Positions 8,521 through 19,519 of a DNA stretch of 64,000 nucleotides are shown here, in pieces. Every line of letters starts with the position of its first letter. Position 1 is the first letter of the stretch. This DNA is from Arthrobacter sp. OVS8 (GTDB lineage: Bacteria > Actinomycetota > Actinomycetes > Actinomycetales > Micrococcaceae). Made by a program: the position numbers and the translations under genes. The notes beneath the pieces are model-generated. The model was not told the DNA's origin. It searched no databases and saw only the letters and a list, made by a program, of their open reading frames with translations. Location: the NCBI GenBank assembly GCA_028370155.1, contig CP116670.1:2356001-2420000 (forward strand). Reading direction: 5' to 3'.

Positions 8521-9810
8521 TCAGTCGTTGATCAAATCGTTGATCACGATGGTCTGGTCCCGGTCCGGCCCGACGCCGATGGCCGAGAAGCGCGTCCCGG
8601 AGAGCTTCTCGAGGGCCAGCACGTAGTTCTTGGCGTTCTCCGGGAGGTCGTCCAGGGTGCGCGCGCCGGTGATGTCCTCGGTCCAGCCTTCGAAGTACTC
8701 GAAGATCGGCTTGGCGTGGTGGAACTCGGTCTGGGTCATGGGCATTTCGTCGTGCCGGACGCCGTCGACGTCGTAGGCCACGCAGACCGGGATCTGCTCG
8801 ATGCCGGTGAGCACGTCCAGTTTGGTGACGAAGTAGTCCGTGAAGCCGTTGACGCGGGAGGCGTGGCGGGCCAGGACGGCGTCGTACCAGCCGCAGCGGC
8901 GCGGCCGGCCGGTGTTGACGCCGAACTCACCGCCGGTTTTCTGCAGGTACATGCCCATCTCGTCGAACAGCTCCGTGGGGAAGGGACCTGCGCCGACGCG
9001 GGTGGTGTACGCCTTGATGATGCCGATGGAGCGCGAGATGCGGGTGGGGCCGATGCCCGAGCCCACGGAGGCGCCGCCGGCGGTGGGGTTCGAGGAGGTC
9101 ACAAACGGGTAGGTGCCGTGGTCGACGTCCAGGAACGTGGCCTGGCCGCCTTCCATGAGGACCACCTTGCCCTCGTCCAGGGCGGTGTTCAGGACATAGG
9201 TGCTGTCGATGACCAGCGGGCGAAGGCGTTCGGCGAAGGACAGGAAGTACTCCACGATCTCGTCCACCTCGATGTCGCGGCGGTTGTAAACCTTGACCAG
9301 GAGTTCGTTCTTCTGGCGCAGCGATCCTTCGACCTTCTGGCGCAGGATGGAGGCGTCAAAGACGTCCTGCACGCGGATCCCGAGTCGCGCCACCTTGTCC
9401 ATGTAGGCGGGGCCGATGCCGCGGCCGGTGGTGCCGATGGCGCGGGAGCCGAGGAAGCGTTCGGTGACCTTGTCCAGGACCTGGTGGTACGGCGCCACGA
9501 GGTGGGCGTTGGCGGAGACGCGCAGCTTGGAGGTGTCGGCGCCGCGGGCTTCCAGGCCGTCGATTTCCTGGAACAGGGCCTCAAGGTTGACCACGCAGCC
9601 GTTGCCGATGATTGGAACCGCGTTGGGGCTCAGGATGCCGGCCGGAAGGAGCTTGAGCTCATACTTCTCACCGCCTACGACGACGGTGTGCCCGGCGTTG
9701 TTGCCGCCGTTGGGCTTGACGACGTAGTCGACTCGGCCACCAAGCAGGTCAGTGGCTTTACCTTTGCCTTCGTCGCCCCATTGGGCTCCGACGATCACGA
9801 TTGCTGGCAT
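8521..9810 (-). CDS. purA: Adenylosuccinate synthetase
   Basis: Intact 429-residue GTP-dependent ligase that joins IMP and aspartate to adenylosuccinate in purine synthesis. The N-terminus [20 protein letters not shown] carries the GDEGKGK phosphate loop with the catalytic Asp; next are [14 protein letters not shown], the [11 protein letters not shown] segment, SSNPTAGGA and the Arg-rich [13 protein letters not shown]. Length and motifs match the family. The ATG follows GGGAGGATCCC, a strong ribosome site. The gene is monocistronic and faces a divergent gene across a 389-base gap. Confidence 0.97.
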   Translation of the reverse strand: MPAIVIVGAQWGDEGKGKATDLLGGRVDYVVKPNGGNNAGHTVVVGGEKYELKLLPAGILSPNAVPIIGNGCVVNLEALFQEIDGLEARGADTSKLRVSANAHLVAPYHQVLDKVTERFLGSRAIGTTGRGIGPAYMDKVARLGIRVQDVFDASILRQKVEGSLRQKNELLVKVYNRRDIEVDEIVEYFLSFAERLRPLVIDSTYVLNTALDEGKVVLMEGGQATFLDVDHGTYPFVTSSNPTAGGASVGSGIGPTRISRSIGIIKAYTTRVGAGPFPTELFDEMGMYLQKTGGEFGVNTGRPRRCGWYDAVLARHASRVNGFTDYFVTKLDVLTGIEQIPVCVAYDVDGVRHDEMPMTQTEFHHAKPIFEYFEGWTEDITGARTLDDLPENAKNYVLALEKLSGTRFSAIGVGPDRDQTIVINDLIND

Positions 9811-10199
9811 GGGATCCTCCCCATTCGTTCGGGCTGAAATCCGAGTGGTTCACCGGGGTGGTCACCGGAGCTCAGCGCCGTTCATGAGAATGCCCCGAAT
9901 CTACCGCTGTGCTCTTTCCATCAACGCCAGAGTCCGGGGCTCTTACCACCCAAGTTTAGCCGATAGCGGTGGCGGCGGCTCATTTGACCATCCAATGGAC
10001 TTCCCGGCGGACGATGTGATTGCCTGCACAGGCCTCCGGCAGCCGCGACATTTCGCAGGGCTTGATAGACTAATAAGGACCGACCAGGAATCGGTCCACA
10101 CCACATTTTCAAACCACACCGTACTTGGCGTGCCCGGTGTTCGGCGTGCCCGCGTACGGTCTGGCAGCTTTACCAATCCCGCAGGAGAATCAGCAACAT
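9811..10199. other. Divergent promoter region, no gene
   Basis: The 389 bases lie between the divergent purA and uracil-DNA glycosylase-like genes. I see no credible coding region, repeat or strong hairpin. Promoters for both genes must be here. A TAAACT hexamer on the minus strand (9953-9958) and the TAGACT/TAATAA patch on the plus strand (10066-10076) are possible -10 elements, but neither has a convincing -35 partner. Confidence 0.4.
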
Positions 10200-10832
10200 A
10201 TGACAGCCTTGGCCACTGAAAATTCCCGCGAACAGCTATTGAGCCGTCGCTACGAACCTAGCGTCGCAGCCGTCAACGAGCTGTGCGACACGCTGCAGGC
10301 AACCAAAGCTGGCACGAATGTCCCCTACGTGGACCCGATGCACGACATCGACGAGTGCCGGATCATCAGCCTCTTCTCCAACATCGGAACCGAAGACGAA
10401 TCAGGTTTCATCACTGCCGGCGACGACGAGGCCGCTACGCGCCTGCTCGGCGTCCAGTGGAAGCTGGGCCTGCGCCCCGAATACGTCATGCCCTGGAACG
10501 TCCACCCCTGGTACGTCCCGGGCGAGCCCAACGGGAAGTTCACGCCGGACCAGATTTCCGCCGGCCTGAAGCCGCTGCTGAAATTCCTCGCCCTGGTGCC
10601 CCGCGCCTCGGTGATCGTGGCGCACGGCACCGAGGCCAACCGCCTCGCGAACCTGCTCCTCAAGACCGAGGTGCCCATGATCTGGCGCCGCGGCCTCAAG
10701 ACCTACAAGGTCCGCTCGCTCAGCGGCCGCGCCTTCGCCGGCACCCCGGCCCGCCAAGAGCAGTACCTCGAGGAAATGGGCACCGTCTACGCGGACGCCA
10801 TGGCCCGGACGGGTCTGGCCAAGACCAGCTAG
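10200..10832 (+). CDS. Uracil-DNA glycosylase-like protein
   Basis: Intact 210-residue protein beginning MTALATENSREQLLSRRYEP after CAGGAGA. It resembles conserved actinobacterial proteins of the uracil-DNA glycosylase superfamily: DIDECRIISLFSNIG is followed by LGLRPEYVMPWNVHPWYVPG, where the N-x-x-PW pattern is superfamily-like, and by RASVIVAHGTEANRLANLL, which sits where the second active-site strand would be. I see no clear canonical GQDPYH or GEGPG motif, so glycosylase activity is not assured. It stands alone between a divergent promoter region and a terminator. Confidence 0.55.
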   Translation: MTALATENSREQLLSRRYEPSVAAVNELCDTLQATKAGTNVPYVDPMHDIDECRIISLFSNIGTEDESGFITAGDDEAATRLLGVQWKLGLRPEYVMPWNVHPWYVPGEPNGKFTPDQISAGLKPLLKFLALVPRASVIVAHGTEANRLANLLLKTEVPMIWRRGLKTYKVRSLSGRAFAGTPARQEQYLEEMGTVYADAMARTGLAKTS

Positions 10833-10849
10833 TCCCCACCCGCACCCTG

Positions 10850-10892
10850 CACGACGGCGGGCGCCCACCTTCGGTGGACGCCCGCCGTCGTG
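10850..10892. terminator. Hairpin terminator
   Basis: CACGACGGCGGGCGCCCACC pairs with GGTGGACGCCCGCCGTCGTG around TTC, with one mismatch. It lies 18 bases after the uracil-DNA glycosylase-like gene and shares its stem core with the terminator at 8454-8500. Confidence 0.75.
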
Positions 10893-10900
10893 CTTTCAGC

Positions 10901-10960
10901 AACGCGGGTCACTTCCGGTCCATCCCAGGGCGTGGGATGGACCGGAAGTGACCCCGCGTT
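10901..10960. repeat. Long near-perfect hairpin
   Basis: Bases 10901-10927 and 10933-10960 are reverse complements over 27 bases except for one G missing in the left arm, around a GGGCG loop. It directly follows the previous terminator and ends just before the stop of the convergent DUF3151 gene. It may be that gene's terminator; the stem is much longer than usual. Confidence 0.65.
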
Positions 10961-10964
10961 GGGG

Positions 10965-11393
10965 TTAGCGCTTCTCGGCTTCGATGGCTGCCTTGGCCGC
11001 GGGGTCGGAGTCCTTGAGGAACTTCTCGATCCGCTCGGGCTCCTCGGCCTCGCCGATCGCCGCGGAGGCGCGGCCCAGCGAATACAGGGCGCGCAGGAAT
11101 CCGCGGTTGGGTTCGTGCTCCCACGGGATGGGCCCGACGCCGCGCCAGCCGTTGCGGCGCAGCGAATCCAGGCCGCGGTGGTAGCCGACGCGGGAGTAGG
11201 CGTAGGAGTCGATGGTCCGGCCCTCGGTCCAGGCTTCCTCGGCCAGCACGGCCCAGAGCAGCGAGGAGGTCGGGTGCTTTTCCACCAGGTCCAAAGCTTC
11301 CTGGCCGGCATCCAGTGCTGCGTAGACCTCGGTCTCGGCAGGCAGGAGCGTGGGCTCCGGACCCATCAGGTTCTTGCGGAACTCGTCAGACAT
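10965..11393 (-). CDS. DUF3151 family protein
   Basis: Intact 142-residue protein of a family restricted, as far as I know, to actinobacteria and of unknown function. Features are NLMGPEPTLLPAETEVYAAL, HPTSSLLWAVLAEEAW, DSYAYSRVGYHRGLDSLRRN and RGVGPIPWEHEPNRGFLRALYSLGRAA-like helical segments, which resemble a TPR-like helical fold. There is no signal peptide or membrane segment. It starts 2 bases after the fba stop, so it is probably co-transcribed with the aldolase gene. Confidence 0.85.
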   Translation of the reverse strand: MSDEFRKNLMGPEPTLLPAETEVYAALDAGQEALDLVEKHPTSSLLWAVLAEEAWTEGRTIDSYAYSRVGYHRGLDSLRRNGWRGVGPIPWEHEPNRGFLRALYSLGRASAAIGEAEEPERIEKFLKDSDPAAKAAIEAEKR

Positions 11394-11395
11394 GC

Positions 11396-12415
11396 CTAGA
11401 ACGTCTTGCCGGTGGAGCCGAGCTGCTGGGCAGCCTCAACGACGCGGGCCGCGAGGCCGGCCTCGGCGGAGGCGCCCCAGACGCGGGGATCGTAGAGCTT
11501 CTTGTTGCCCACCTCGCCGTCGACCTTCAGCACGCCGTCGTAGTTGCGGAACATGTGGTCCACTACGGGGCGCGTGTAGGCGTACTGGGTATCGGTGTCG
11601 ATGTTCATCTTGATGACGCCATAGGACACGGCGTCGGCGATCTCCTTCTCGGAGGAGCCGGAGCCGCCGTGGAAGACCAGGTCGAACGGGTTGGCCTTGC
11701 CGATCTTGGCGCCCACCTGCTCCTGGATGTCCTTGAGGATTTCCGGGCGGAGCTTGACGCCGCCGGGCTTGTAGACGCCGTGCACGTTGCCGAAGGTCAG
11801 CGCCGTGATGTAGCGGCCGTTTTCGCCGGAGCCGAGCGCGTCAATCGTGGCCAGGGCGTCCTCGACGGTGGTGTAGAGCTTGTCGTTGATGGCGTTCTCG
11901 ACGCCGTCTTCCTCGCCGCCGACAGTGCCGATCTCGACCTCGAGGATCATCTTCGCAGCGGCGGTGCGCTCCAGGAGTTCACGGGCGATCCGCAGGTTTT
12001 CCTGCAGGGTCTCGGCGGAGCCGTCCCACATGTGCGAGCTGAAGAGCGGGTTGCGGCCGGCCTTGACCTCGGCTTCGGAGGCTGCCAGCAGCGGCAGAAC
12101 GAAGCCCTCGAGCTTGTCCTTGGGGCAGTGGTCGGTGTGCAGGGCAATGTTGACGCCGTAGTTCTTCGCAACTTCGCGGGCAAACGCGGCGAAACCGAGC
12201 GAACCGGCCACCATGTCCTTGGTGGACGCGCCGGACCAGTAGGCGGCGCCGCCGGTGGAAACCTGGACGATGCCGTCGGACTCGGCCTCGGCGAAGCCGC
12301 GGAGGGCTGCGTTGAGGGTCTGGGAGGAGGTGACGTTAACGGCGGGGAACGCGAAACCGCCCGTCTTAGCGCGGTCGATCATCTCGGAGTAGATCTCTGG
12401 GGTTGCAATGGGCAT
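11396..12415 (-). CDS. fbaA: Class II fructose-bisphosphate aldolase
   Basis: Intact 339-residue zinc aldolase of glycolysis and gluconeogenesis, which splits fructose-1,6-bisphosphate. Zinc and substrate motifs are LHTDHCPKDKLEG, LEVEIGTVGGEEDGV, TFGNVHGVYKPG and LVFHGGSGSSEKEI; the length matches the class. The ATG (MPIATPEIYSEM) follows TAGGAGTCAGC. The 160 or so bases upstream hold a hairpin GGCTAGGA/TCCTAGCC (12475-12494) whose minus strand contains a TAGGAT -10-like hexamer, so the gene probably has its own promoter. The DUF3151 gene follows directly. Confidence 0.95.
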   Translation of the reverse strand: MPIATPEIYSEMIDRAKTGGFAFPAVNVTSSQTLNAALRGFAEAESDGIVQVSTGGAAYWSGASTKDMVAGSLGFAAFAREVAKNYGVNIALHTDHCPKDKLEGFVLPLLAASEAEVKAGRNPLFSSHMWDGSAETLQENLRIARELLERTAAAKMILEVEIGTVGGEEDGVENAINDKLYTTVEDALATIDALGSGENGRYITALTFGNVHGVYKPGGVKLRPEILKDIQEQVGAKIGKANPFDLVFHGGSGSSEKEIADAVSYGVIKMNIDTDTQYAYTRPVVDHMFRNYDGVLKVDGEVGNKKLYDPRVWGASAEAGLAARVVEAAQQLGSTGKTF

Positions 12416-12577
12416 GCTGACTCCTAAAGTGAATTTCGTCTGCGGGCTGGGTTGACCCTGGAGTGAACCTCGTCGGCTAGGAACCATCCTAGCCATTCCT
12501 GCGCCGGGGCAGTGGTTCCGGTCACTCGGGCCTGTAATACTCGCCCCTGCAGACCCGTCGCCCGCCAGCGGGCGCGC

Positions 12578-13272
12578 CTACCCGGGAGCTGGTTGAACAC
12601 GTGCCGGCGGATCCAGGCGTGCATGGCGATGGCCGCGGCCGAGGCGGCGTTGATCGAGCGGGTGGAGCCGAACTGCTCGATCGACAACGTATCCACCGCC
12701 GCTTCGTGGACCTCGGGGAAAGCCCGGGGCCCTCCTGCCCGAACACCAGCACACAGTCCTTGGGCAGTTCATAGGTCTCCAGCGGAACGGAATCCGGGAA
12801 GATGTCGATTCCGATGATCGCCAGCCCTCCCCTGCGCCCACGCCACGAAATCCGCCACGGTGGGGTGGTGGCGGACGTGCTGGTACCGGTCGGTGACCAT
12901 GGCGCCCCGGCGGTTCCACCGGCGTCGTCCGATGATGTGAACTTCCTTGGCCAGGAACGCGTTGGCGCTGCGCACGACCGTGCCGATGTTCATGTCGTGC
13001 TGCCAGTTTTCGATCGCGATGTGGAAATTGTGCCGCTTGGAGTCCAGGTCCGCGACGATCGCCTCATGCTTCCAGTAACGGTACTTGTCCACGACGTTGC
13101 GGCGGTCCCCGTCCGCAAGGAGGTCCGGGTCCCAGTGCGCGCCTTCCGGCAGTTCGCCTTCCCAGGGTCCGACGCCGACCTCCGCCTTGGGCTCTGCCTC
13201 CGGCTCCGGGCCGCCCTCTCTTGCGGTCAAGCTGCCGGAAAGGGTTTCGCTGGGTACCTCTGGATCAGTCAC
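12578..13272 (-). CDS. TrmH/SpoU family RNA 2'-O-methyltransferase, frame broken
   Basis: SAM-dependent rRNA or tRNA ribose methylase of the knotted SPOUT fold. Motif 1 is NIGTVVRSANAFLAKEVHIIG, motif 2 is VLVFGQEGPGLSP and motif 3 is SINAASAAAIAMH followed by AWIRRHVFNQLPG. An acidic N-terminal ~55 residues precede the domain. Frame is lost twice near 12820-12835, once near 12715 and once near 12583. With these corrected the protein ends ...NQLPG at a TAG (12578-12580), about 232 residues, and the 695-base span fits four lost bases. The uncorrected frame runs on to 12424 with an unlikely Arg-rich tail. The exact RNA target cannot be told. Confidence 0.8.
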
Positions 13273-13324
13273 GACTCAACATTAGACTGGGTCTGGCATC
13301 GGCACATTATCGGCGGAGGACAGC

Positions 13325-14179
13325 ATGGCGGAGCAGCAGTCAGACCACACGGACGAGTCGGATCAGGTTCGTTCATCAAAATCGGTGTACCGCAGCGGCC
13401 AGGAGATAGAGTGCTGGCTGACCGACATGGACGGAGTCCTGGTCCACGAGAACCAGCCCATCCCCGGCGCCTCCGAACTCATCCAGCGCTGGGTGGACAC
13501 CTCCAGGCGTTTCCTTGTCCTCACCAACAATTCCATCTTCACGCCCAGGGACCTCGCCGCACGGTTGAAGAGTTCCGGCCTGGAAATCCCCGAGGAAAAC
13601 ATCTGGACCTCGGCCCTGGCCACCGCCCAGTTCCTCAAAGACCAGGTGCGCGGCTCGGATTCCGGCAACCGCGCCTACACGATCGGCGAGGCGGGACTCA
13701 CGACGGCGCTGCACGAGGCCGGTTTTATCCTCACCGACCAGGACCCCGACTTTGTGGTGCTCGGCGAAACCCGCACCTACTCCTTTGAAGCCATCACGAT
13801 GGCCATCCGGCTGATCCTGGGCGGCGCCCGGTTCATCGCCACCAACCCGGACGCCACCGGACCTTCGAAGGACGGGCCGATGCCTGCCACCGGGGCGATC
13901 GCCGCGCTGATCACGAAGGCGACCGGCCGGGAGCCCTACATTGTGGGCAAGCCCAACCCGATGATGTTCCGCTCGGCCATGAACCAGATCGACGCACATT
14001 CGGAAACCACCGCCATGATCGGTGACCGGATGGACACCGACATCATCGCCGGCATGGAGGCCGGGCTGCACACGGTGCTGGTGCTCAGCGGCATCACCCA
14101 CAAGGACGACATCGCCGCCTACCCGTTCCGGCCCAACCAGATCCTGAACTCCGTCGCGGACCTGAAGAGCCAGATCTAG
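13325..14179 (+). CDS. HAD-IIA family phosphatase (NagD-like)
   Basis: Intact 284-residue hydrolase. Motif I is CWLTDMDGVLVHENQPIPGA (Asp nucleophile), motif II is LVLTNNS, motif III Lys is in IVGKPNPMMFRSA and motif IV is MIGDRMDTDIIAGMEAGL. The C2-type cap between motifs II and III places it in the HAD-IIA group with NagD, 4-nitrophenyl phosphatases and glycerol-phosphate phosphatases. The substrate cannot be deduced. It is divergent from the methylase gene, with about 52 bases between them, and convergent with the next gene. Confidence 0.88.
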   Translation: MAEQQSDHTDESDQVRSSKSVYRSGQEIECWLTDMDGVLVHENQPIPGASELIQRWVDTSRRFLVLTNNSIFTPRDLAARLKSSGLEIPEENIWTSALATAQFLKDQVRGSDSGNRAYTIGEAGLTTALHEAGFILTDQDPDFVVLGETRTYSFEAITMAIRLILGGARFIATNPDATGPSKDGPMPATGAIAALITKATGREPYIVGKPNPMMFRSAMNQIDAHSETTAMIGDRMDTDIIAGMEAGLHTVLVLSGITHKDDIAAYPFRPNQILNSVADLKSQI

Positions 14180-14186
14180 GACCGCG

Positions 14187-15226
14187 TTAGAAGGCGATCT
14201 TCTTGCCCCCGCCCGAGGGCAGGGGGAAGAGATCGTCCTGCAGCCCTTCGATGACCGGCCGGTAGACGAACGGGTTCCAGCCGGGGCTGGCGTGCGCCGG
14301 CCGGGCGCCGTCGGTCCGTTGCGAGTCCGAGGCCATGTTGTCCTTAAAGGTCAGGGACCAGGAGTCGCGGGCCGTCTCGTAGTCCACGGTCCGGTCGCGG
14401 GGTTGCCGATGAAGGCCATCCGCGTCCCTCCGAGTTTTCCCACGAATCGGGTGGCGTCAAAGTGATAGATGTAGGCGGACTCGGACTGGATCAGGACGCT
14501 GGAGGGCGCAATCGGTGAGAGCTGCTCCAAGGTCTGGTCCACCACCTGCGCCCAGCTGCGCTCGTCCTTGTGCAGCATCCGCTCGCCGAGTTCGTAGCCG
14601 CCGCGCACAACCGTGGGGAACCGGAAGCCGCTCTCGTAGAGGAACACGACGCCCTCAAACCAGCTCTGGTCCAGCACGTCGTACTTGCTGTACGGGCTGG
14701 AATCCAGCAGGATAAACGCCACCTCAATGCCGTGCAGCTCCCGGAGCCGGGCGGCGACCTGGGTGGCCACCATACCGCCGAAGCTGTGGCCGTAGAAGTA
14801 GAGCGTGTCCAGCTGGTGGGCCCGGGCGTGCTCCACCACCGCGATCACGATCTCATCGATGTCGAGGCCCGTGTTGGAGTATCCGACGGCGGCCAGCCGG
14901 CCGCGCTTGTTCAGCGCCCCGCGCAGCGCGTTCAGGATCCAGAGCGCTTCTTCCCAGCTTGTCTTGTAGCCGGGGAAGAGGAACCAGCTGGCGTGGGGGT
15001 AGTACTTCTCTGCGGTCTCGTCCGGCACGGTGAGTATCCGGTGGACCCGGCGCTCGGCCTGCACCCGCCGGGTAAACAACATATCGGCGGCCAGGACGGA
15101 GGCGGATCCCGTGCCGATCAGGAAACTTCGCCGGGAAAATCTCTTGAGTTCGGCGGCGTGCCGAAGCACCCGGGCGTCGGCGTCGCCGGGCCCGTCCACT
15201 TCCTCAACTTCCGGCTCATGCGGCAC
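14187..15226 (-). CDS. Tat-exported alpha/beta hydrolase-like protein, frame broken
   Basis: The N-terminal ~60 residues contain a twin-arginine signal, FSRRSFLIGTGSASVLAADM, preceded by an acidic cytoplasmic stretch. The mature part has a nucleophile elbow YGHSFGGMVATQVA and an adjacent LLDSSPYSKYDVL segment, typical of alpha/beta hydrolases, but I cannot assign a substrate. Frame is lost near 14395 (MAFIGNP then RDRTVDYETARDSWSLTF); the 1040-base span fits one lost base. The C-terminal part NPFVYRPVIEGLQDDLFPLP is conserved-looking. Secretion or membrane attachment of the folded enzyme is implied by the Tat signal. Confidence 0.72.
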
Positions 15227-15285
15227 ATCTCTACCGTAGTCACCGGGGAAGCCGGATCAGAAATGGCACCCGCGGCTGGTTGCCC

Positions 15286-15917
15286 CTAGACCGGTTCCGG
15301 CTCCCGGCTGGCCACGGCGCCGCTGATGTCCCGGTCGAGTTCGCGCATGACGGGATAGGGGCCCACCTCGCGGCGGACGGTCTCCAGGCCACCTTCGCGG
15401 CGGCTGATTTCGAGGCCGATTTCGGTGTAGGTCGCGAGGAGCTGCGTCCGGGCCATATCCGCGGGGTTGTCCATCATCCCGAACACAGAGTCGCTCGCAG
15501 CCAGCAGTTCATCGTCGGAGTAAACATTCAAGGGCCGGGTTCCTGTGGCGTCGATGGACGCGGAGAAGTCTGCGGAGAGGTCCAGCGGGCGCAAGGCGGA
15601 GCTGGGAGCGTCCCGGAAAGGATTCAGGTCAAGCGAGACTCCGGCGGAGCTGGGCAGTGCACCGGCTGTTTCGACCAGGGCTGCCGCACCATCGATCGCG
15701 TTGAGGTCGTTCCGGAGACCTGCGAGGGCCGCGGACTCCACAAGAACAGCGAGGCCGAGGTTCACCCGGATGTGCGACGTGATGCCCATCCGCCGGACGC
15801 GCTGGATCAGCTGCATCAGCACGGGGCGGGACTGTTGCGTAAGACTCCCCGGACGTCGATCCGGACGATATCTGACGCGATGTCTAAGGTGGGTTGTGCA
15901 TTAAGAGACTGGTCCAT
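15286..15917 (-). CDS. STAS-domain protein, frame broken
   Basis: Starts MDQSLNAQPTLDIASDIVRI at 15917, 12 bases after GGAG. The first ~100 residues read as a STAS domain (DIVRIDVRGSLTQQSRPVLM, then VRRMGITSHIRVNLGLAVLV and ESAALAGLRNDL), as in anti-sigma-factor antagonists, which bind and are phosphorylated by anti-sigma kinases. The C-terminal ~80 residues are unlike a STAS domain and are not recognised. Frame is lost near 15850 (missing G in the GGGG run). The next gene upstream encodes a GAF-ANTAR protein, and both may belong to the same stress-signalling set. Confidence 0.6.
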
Positions 15918-16012
15918 AGGTACTCCAAAAATAGGAATCTATGGCCGACGGCTCAACCTCAATCAGCGTATAGGCCAGCGGCAGTGCGCACAAGTCATAT
16001 TGCCCTACCGTT

Positions 16013-16786
16013 TTAGCCGGCCTCTTGCCGGCCCGGTTCCTCGAAGTGGGTACGGGACGCCGTGCCGCCCACCGACTGGACCAGGGAGGTGGCGATGTCG
16101 CGGAGCTTGACGTTGCCGTTGCTCGAGGCATCCGTAAGGATCCTGACGGCTGTCTCCTGGCTGCAGCGGTTCTGGGCCATGACTATCCCGATGGCCATGT
16201 CGATCACGGTGCGGGATTCGAGTGTGGCCCGGAGATTCGTGGCGCTGTCCGTGTGCAGGGAGAACCGGACGGCCAGCCGCAGCGCCTGGGAGATTTCGCG
16301 GGTGTAGCCGCGAGCCCGGGCGGCAACGTCGCCGTCGAACTTGTGCGGGACATCCGAATAGAGGTTGAGGGCCGCCTGGGCCTCGCCCTGCAGGTGGAAC
16401 GGCACGGAGAGCACCGAGCGCAGTCCGTGCGAGGCGACGGCGCTGGCGTAGTCCGGTCCCCAGCGGTCCTCGTCGAACAGGTCCGGAACGTAGACCTCGC
16501 GCTCCTCCTGCGCCGCCGTCAGGCACGGGCCCTGAGAGAGCCGGTACTGGATTTCGTCCACTTCGCGGGCGGAATCGCTGCTCCAGCCGATGGTCGCGGC
16601 CTTGCGGTCGCGCAGCAGTGTGATTCCGCACAGGGCGTCGTCCCCGGTGCCCGCGACCTGGTGTGCGGAGAAACGGGCGAGTTCGTTGAGGAAGTCCTCG
16701 AAGTCGGCGCTGTCCAGGATGAGGTTCTGGATCTGATCGACGGTACTGAGGGGTTCACTTCCGAGGACTTCTTCGGGAAGGAGCAT
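16013..16786 (-). CDS. GAF and ANTAR domain RNA-binding regulator
   Basis: Intact 257-residue protein. The N-terminal two-thirds form a GAF sensor domain (CGITLLRDRKAATIGWSSDS, RLSQGPCLTAAQEEREVYVP, LRSVLSVPFHLQGEAQAALN). The C-terminal ~60 residues are an ANTAR domain (NLRATLESRTVIDMAIGIVM followed by AQNRCSQETAVRILTDASS), which binds tandem hairpins in nascent RNA and prevents termination. There is no phosphoacceptor receiver domain, so the signal probably enters through GAF. ANTAR targets carry two neighbouring hexaloop hairpins; none is evident beside this gene. Confidence 0.88.
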   Translation of the reverse strand: MLLPEEVLGSEPLSTVDQIQNLILDSADFEDFLNELARFSAHQVAGTGDDALCGITLLRDRKAATIGWSSDSAREVDEIQYRLSQGPCLTAAQEEREVYVPDLFDEDRWGPDYASAVASHGLRSVLSVPFHLQGEAQAALNLYSDVPHKFDGDVAARARGYTREISQALRLAVRFSLHTDSATNLRATLESRTVIDMAIGIVMAQNRCSQETAVRILTDASSNGNVKLRDIATSLVQSVGGTASRTHFEEPGRQEAG

Positions 16787-16883
16787 GGCGCGTGGTCTCC
16801 GGGGGTGTTCAAAGGGATATTACAGAATGATAAAACACACCCAATCCACCGTCTACACGCGTCCGCTGAGGGAAGAACTGCCT

Positions 16884-17466
16884 CTAGCTGAGGCCGAGTT
16901 CGTCCTTTCCGAAGGCAAAGAGGTAGGGAACGCCGGCCTCGGCCTCGATCTTTTCCTTGGCCCCGGTGTCACGGTCCACGATCACGGCGACGGCGACGAC
17001 GTTGCCGCCGGCCTTCCGGACGCCTTCGACGGCGGTCAGCGCGGAGCCGCCGGTGGTGGACGTGTCTTCTAGCACCAGCACCTTGCGGCCGTCAACGGAG
17101 GGGCCTTCCACCTGCCGCCCATGCCGTAGGATTTTGGGCTTTGCGGACGACGAAGGCGTCCACGGTGCGTCCGGCGTCGACGGCGGAGTGCATCACGGCG
17201 GTGCCGACGGGGTCGGCGCCCATGGTGAGTCCGCCGGCGCACTCAAAGTCGATTCCGGCGTCGTCAAGCAGCGAAAGCATGACCTGGCCGACCAGCCTGG
17301 ACGCCTCATGGTGCAGCGTGATCCGGCGCAGGTCGATGTAGTAGTCGGCTTCGGCGCCGCTGGAGAGGATGACCTTGCCGCGGACAACGGCCAGCTCCTT
17401 GATCAGTTCAAGCAGGCGGGCACGGGCGGCAGCGGCGTCAGCTGCAGGGGCACTGTTGGCAGTCAT
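16884..17466 (-). CDS. pyrE: Orotate phosphoribosyltransferase, frame broken
   Basis: Transfers the phosphoribosyl group from PRPP to orotate in UMP synthesis. Visible are RGKVILSSGAEADYYIDLRR near the N-terminus, DFECAGGLTMGADPVGTAV, the FVVRKAQ segment and the PRPP-binding loop KVLVLEDTSTTGGSALTAVE. Frame is lost around 17115-17140; restoring one base in the C-A-A-A-A run and one in GGGCGG gives KAQKSYGMGRQVEGPSV, the usual sequence. The 583-base span fits two lost bases. Because pyrE is needed for pyrimidine synthesis, this is good evidence that the breaks are errors. Confidence 0.93.
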
Positions 17467-17634
17467 GGGACCCAGTTTAGTGGCTGGGAGGTTCAGGACT
17501 TCCAGCCGGACCGTTAGATGTCGGGCCCCCTCCAGACGGCGCCGGGGATGGGTGGCGCGGGCCTTTCTGCCGGGCCTTCTCCGCCAGGCCTTTCTCCTCT
17601 AGGCACCCACGCCGGGCAGGAGTCCGATGGAACC

Positions 17635-19515
<1,881 letters not shown>

Positions 19516-19519
<4 letters not shown>

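Noticed and set aside
8482..9837. Long open frame opposite purA on the plus strand
   Set aside because: It is a shadow of purA caused by high GC at third positions; the composition is Val/Gly/Asp-rich and shows no domain.
12424..12577. C-terminal extension of the TrmH-family methylase up to the fba gene
   Set aside because: It is Arg-rich and unlike the family. Restoring one base in the GGG run after NQLPG gives a TAG stop at 12578, the usual end.
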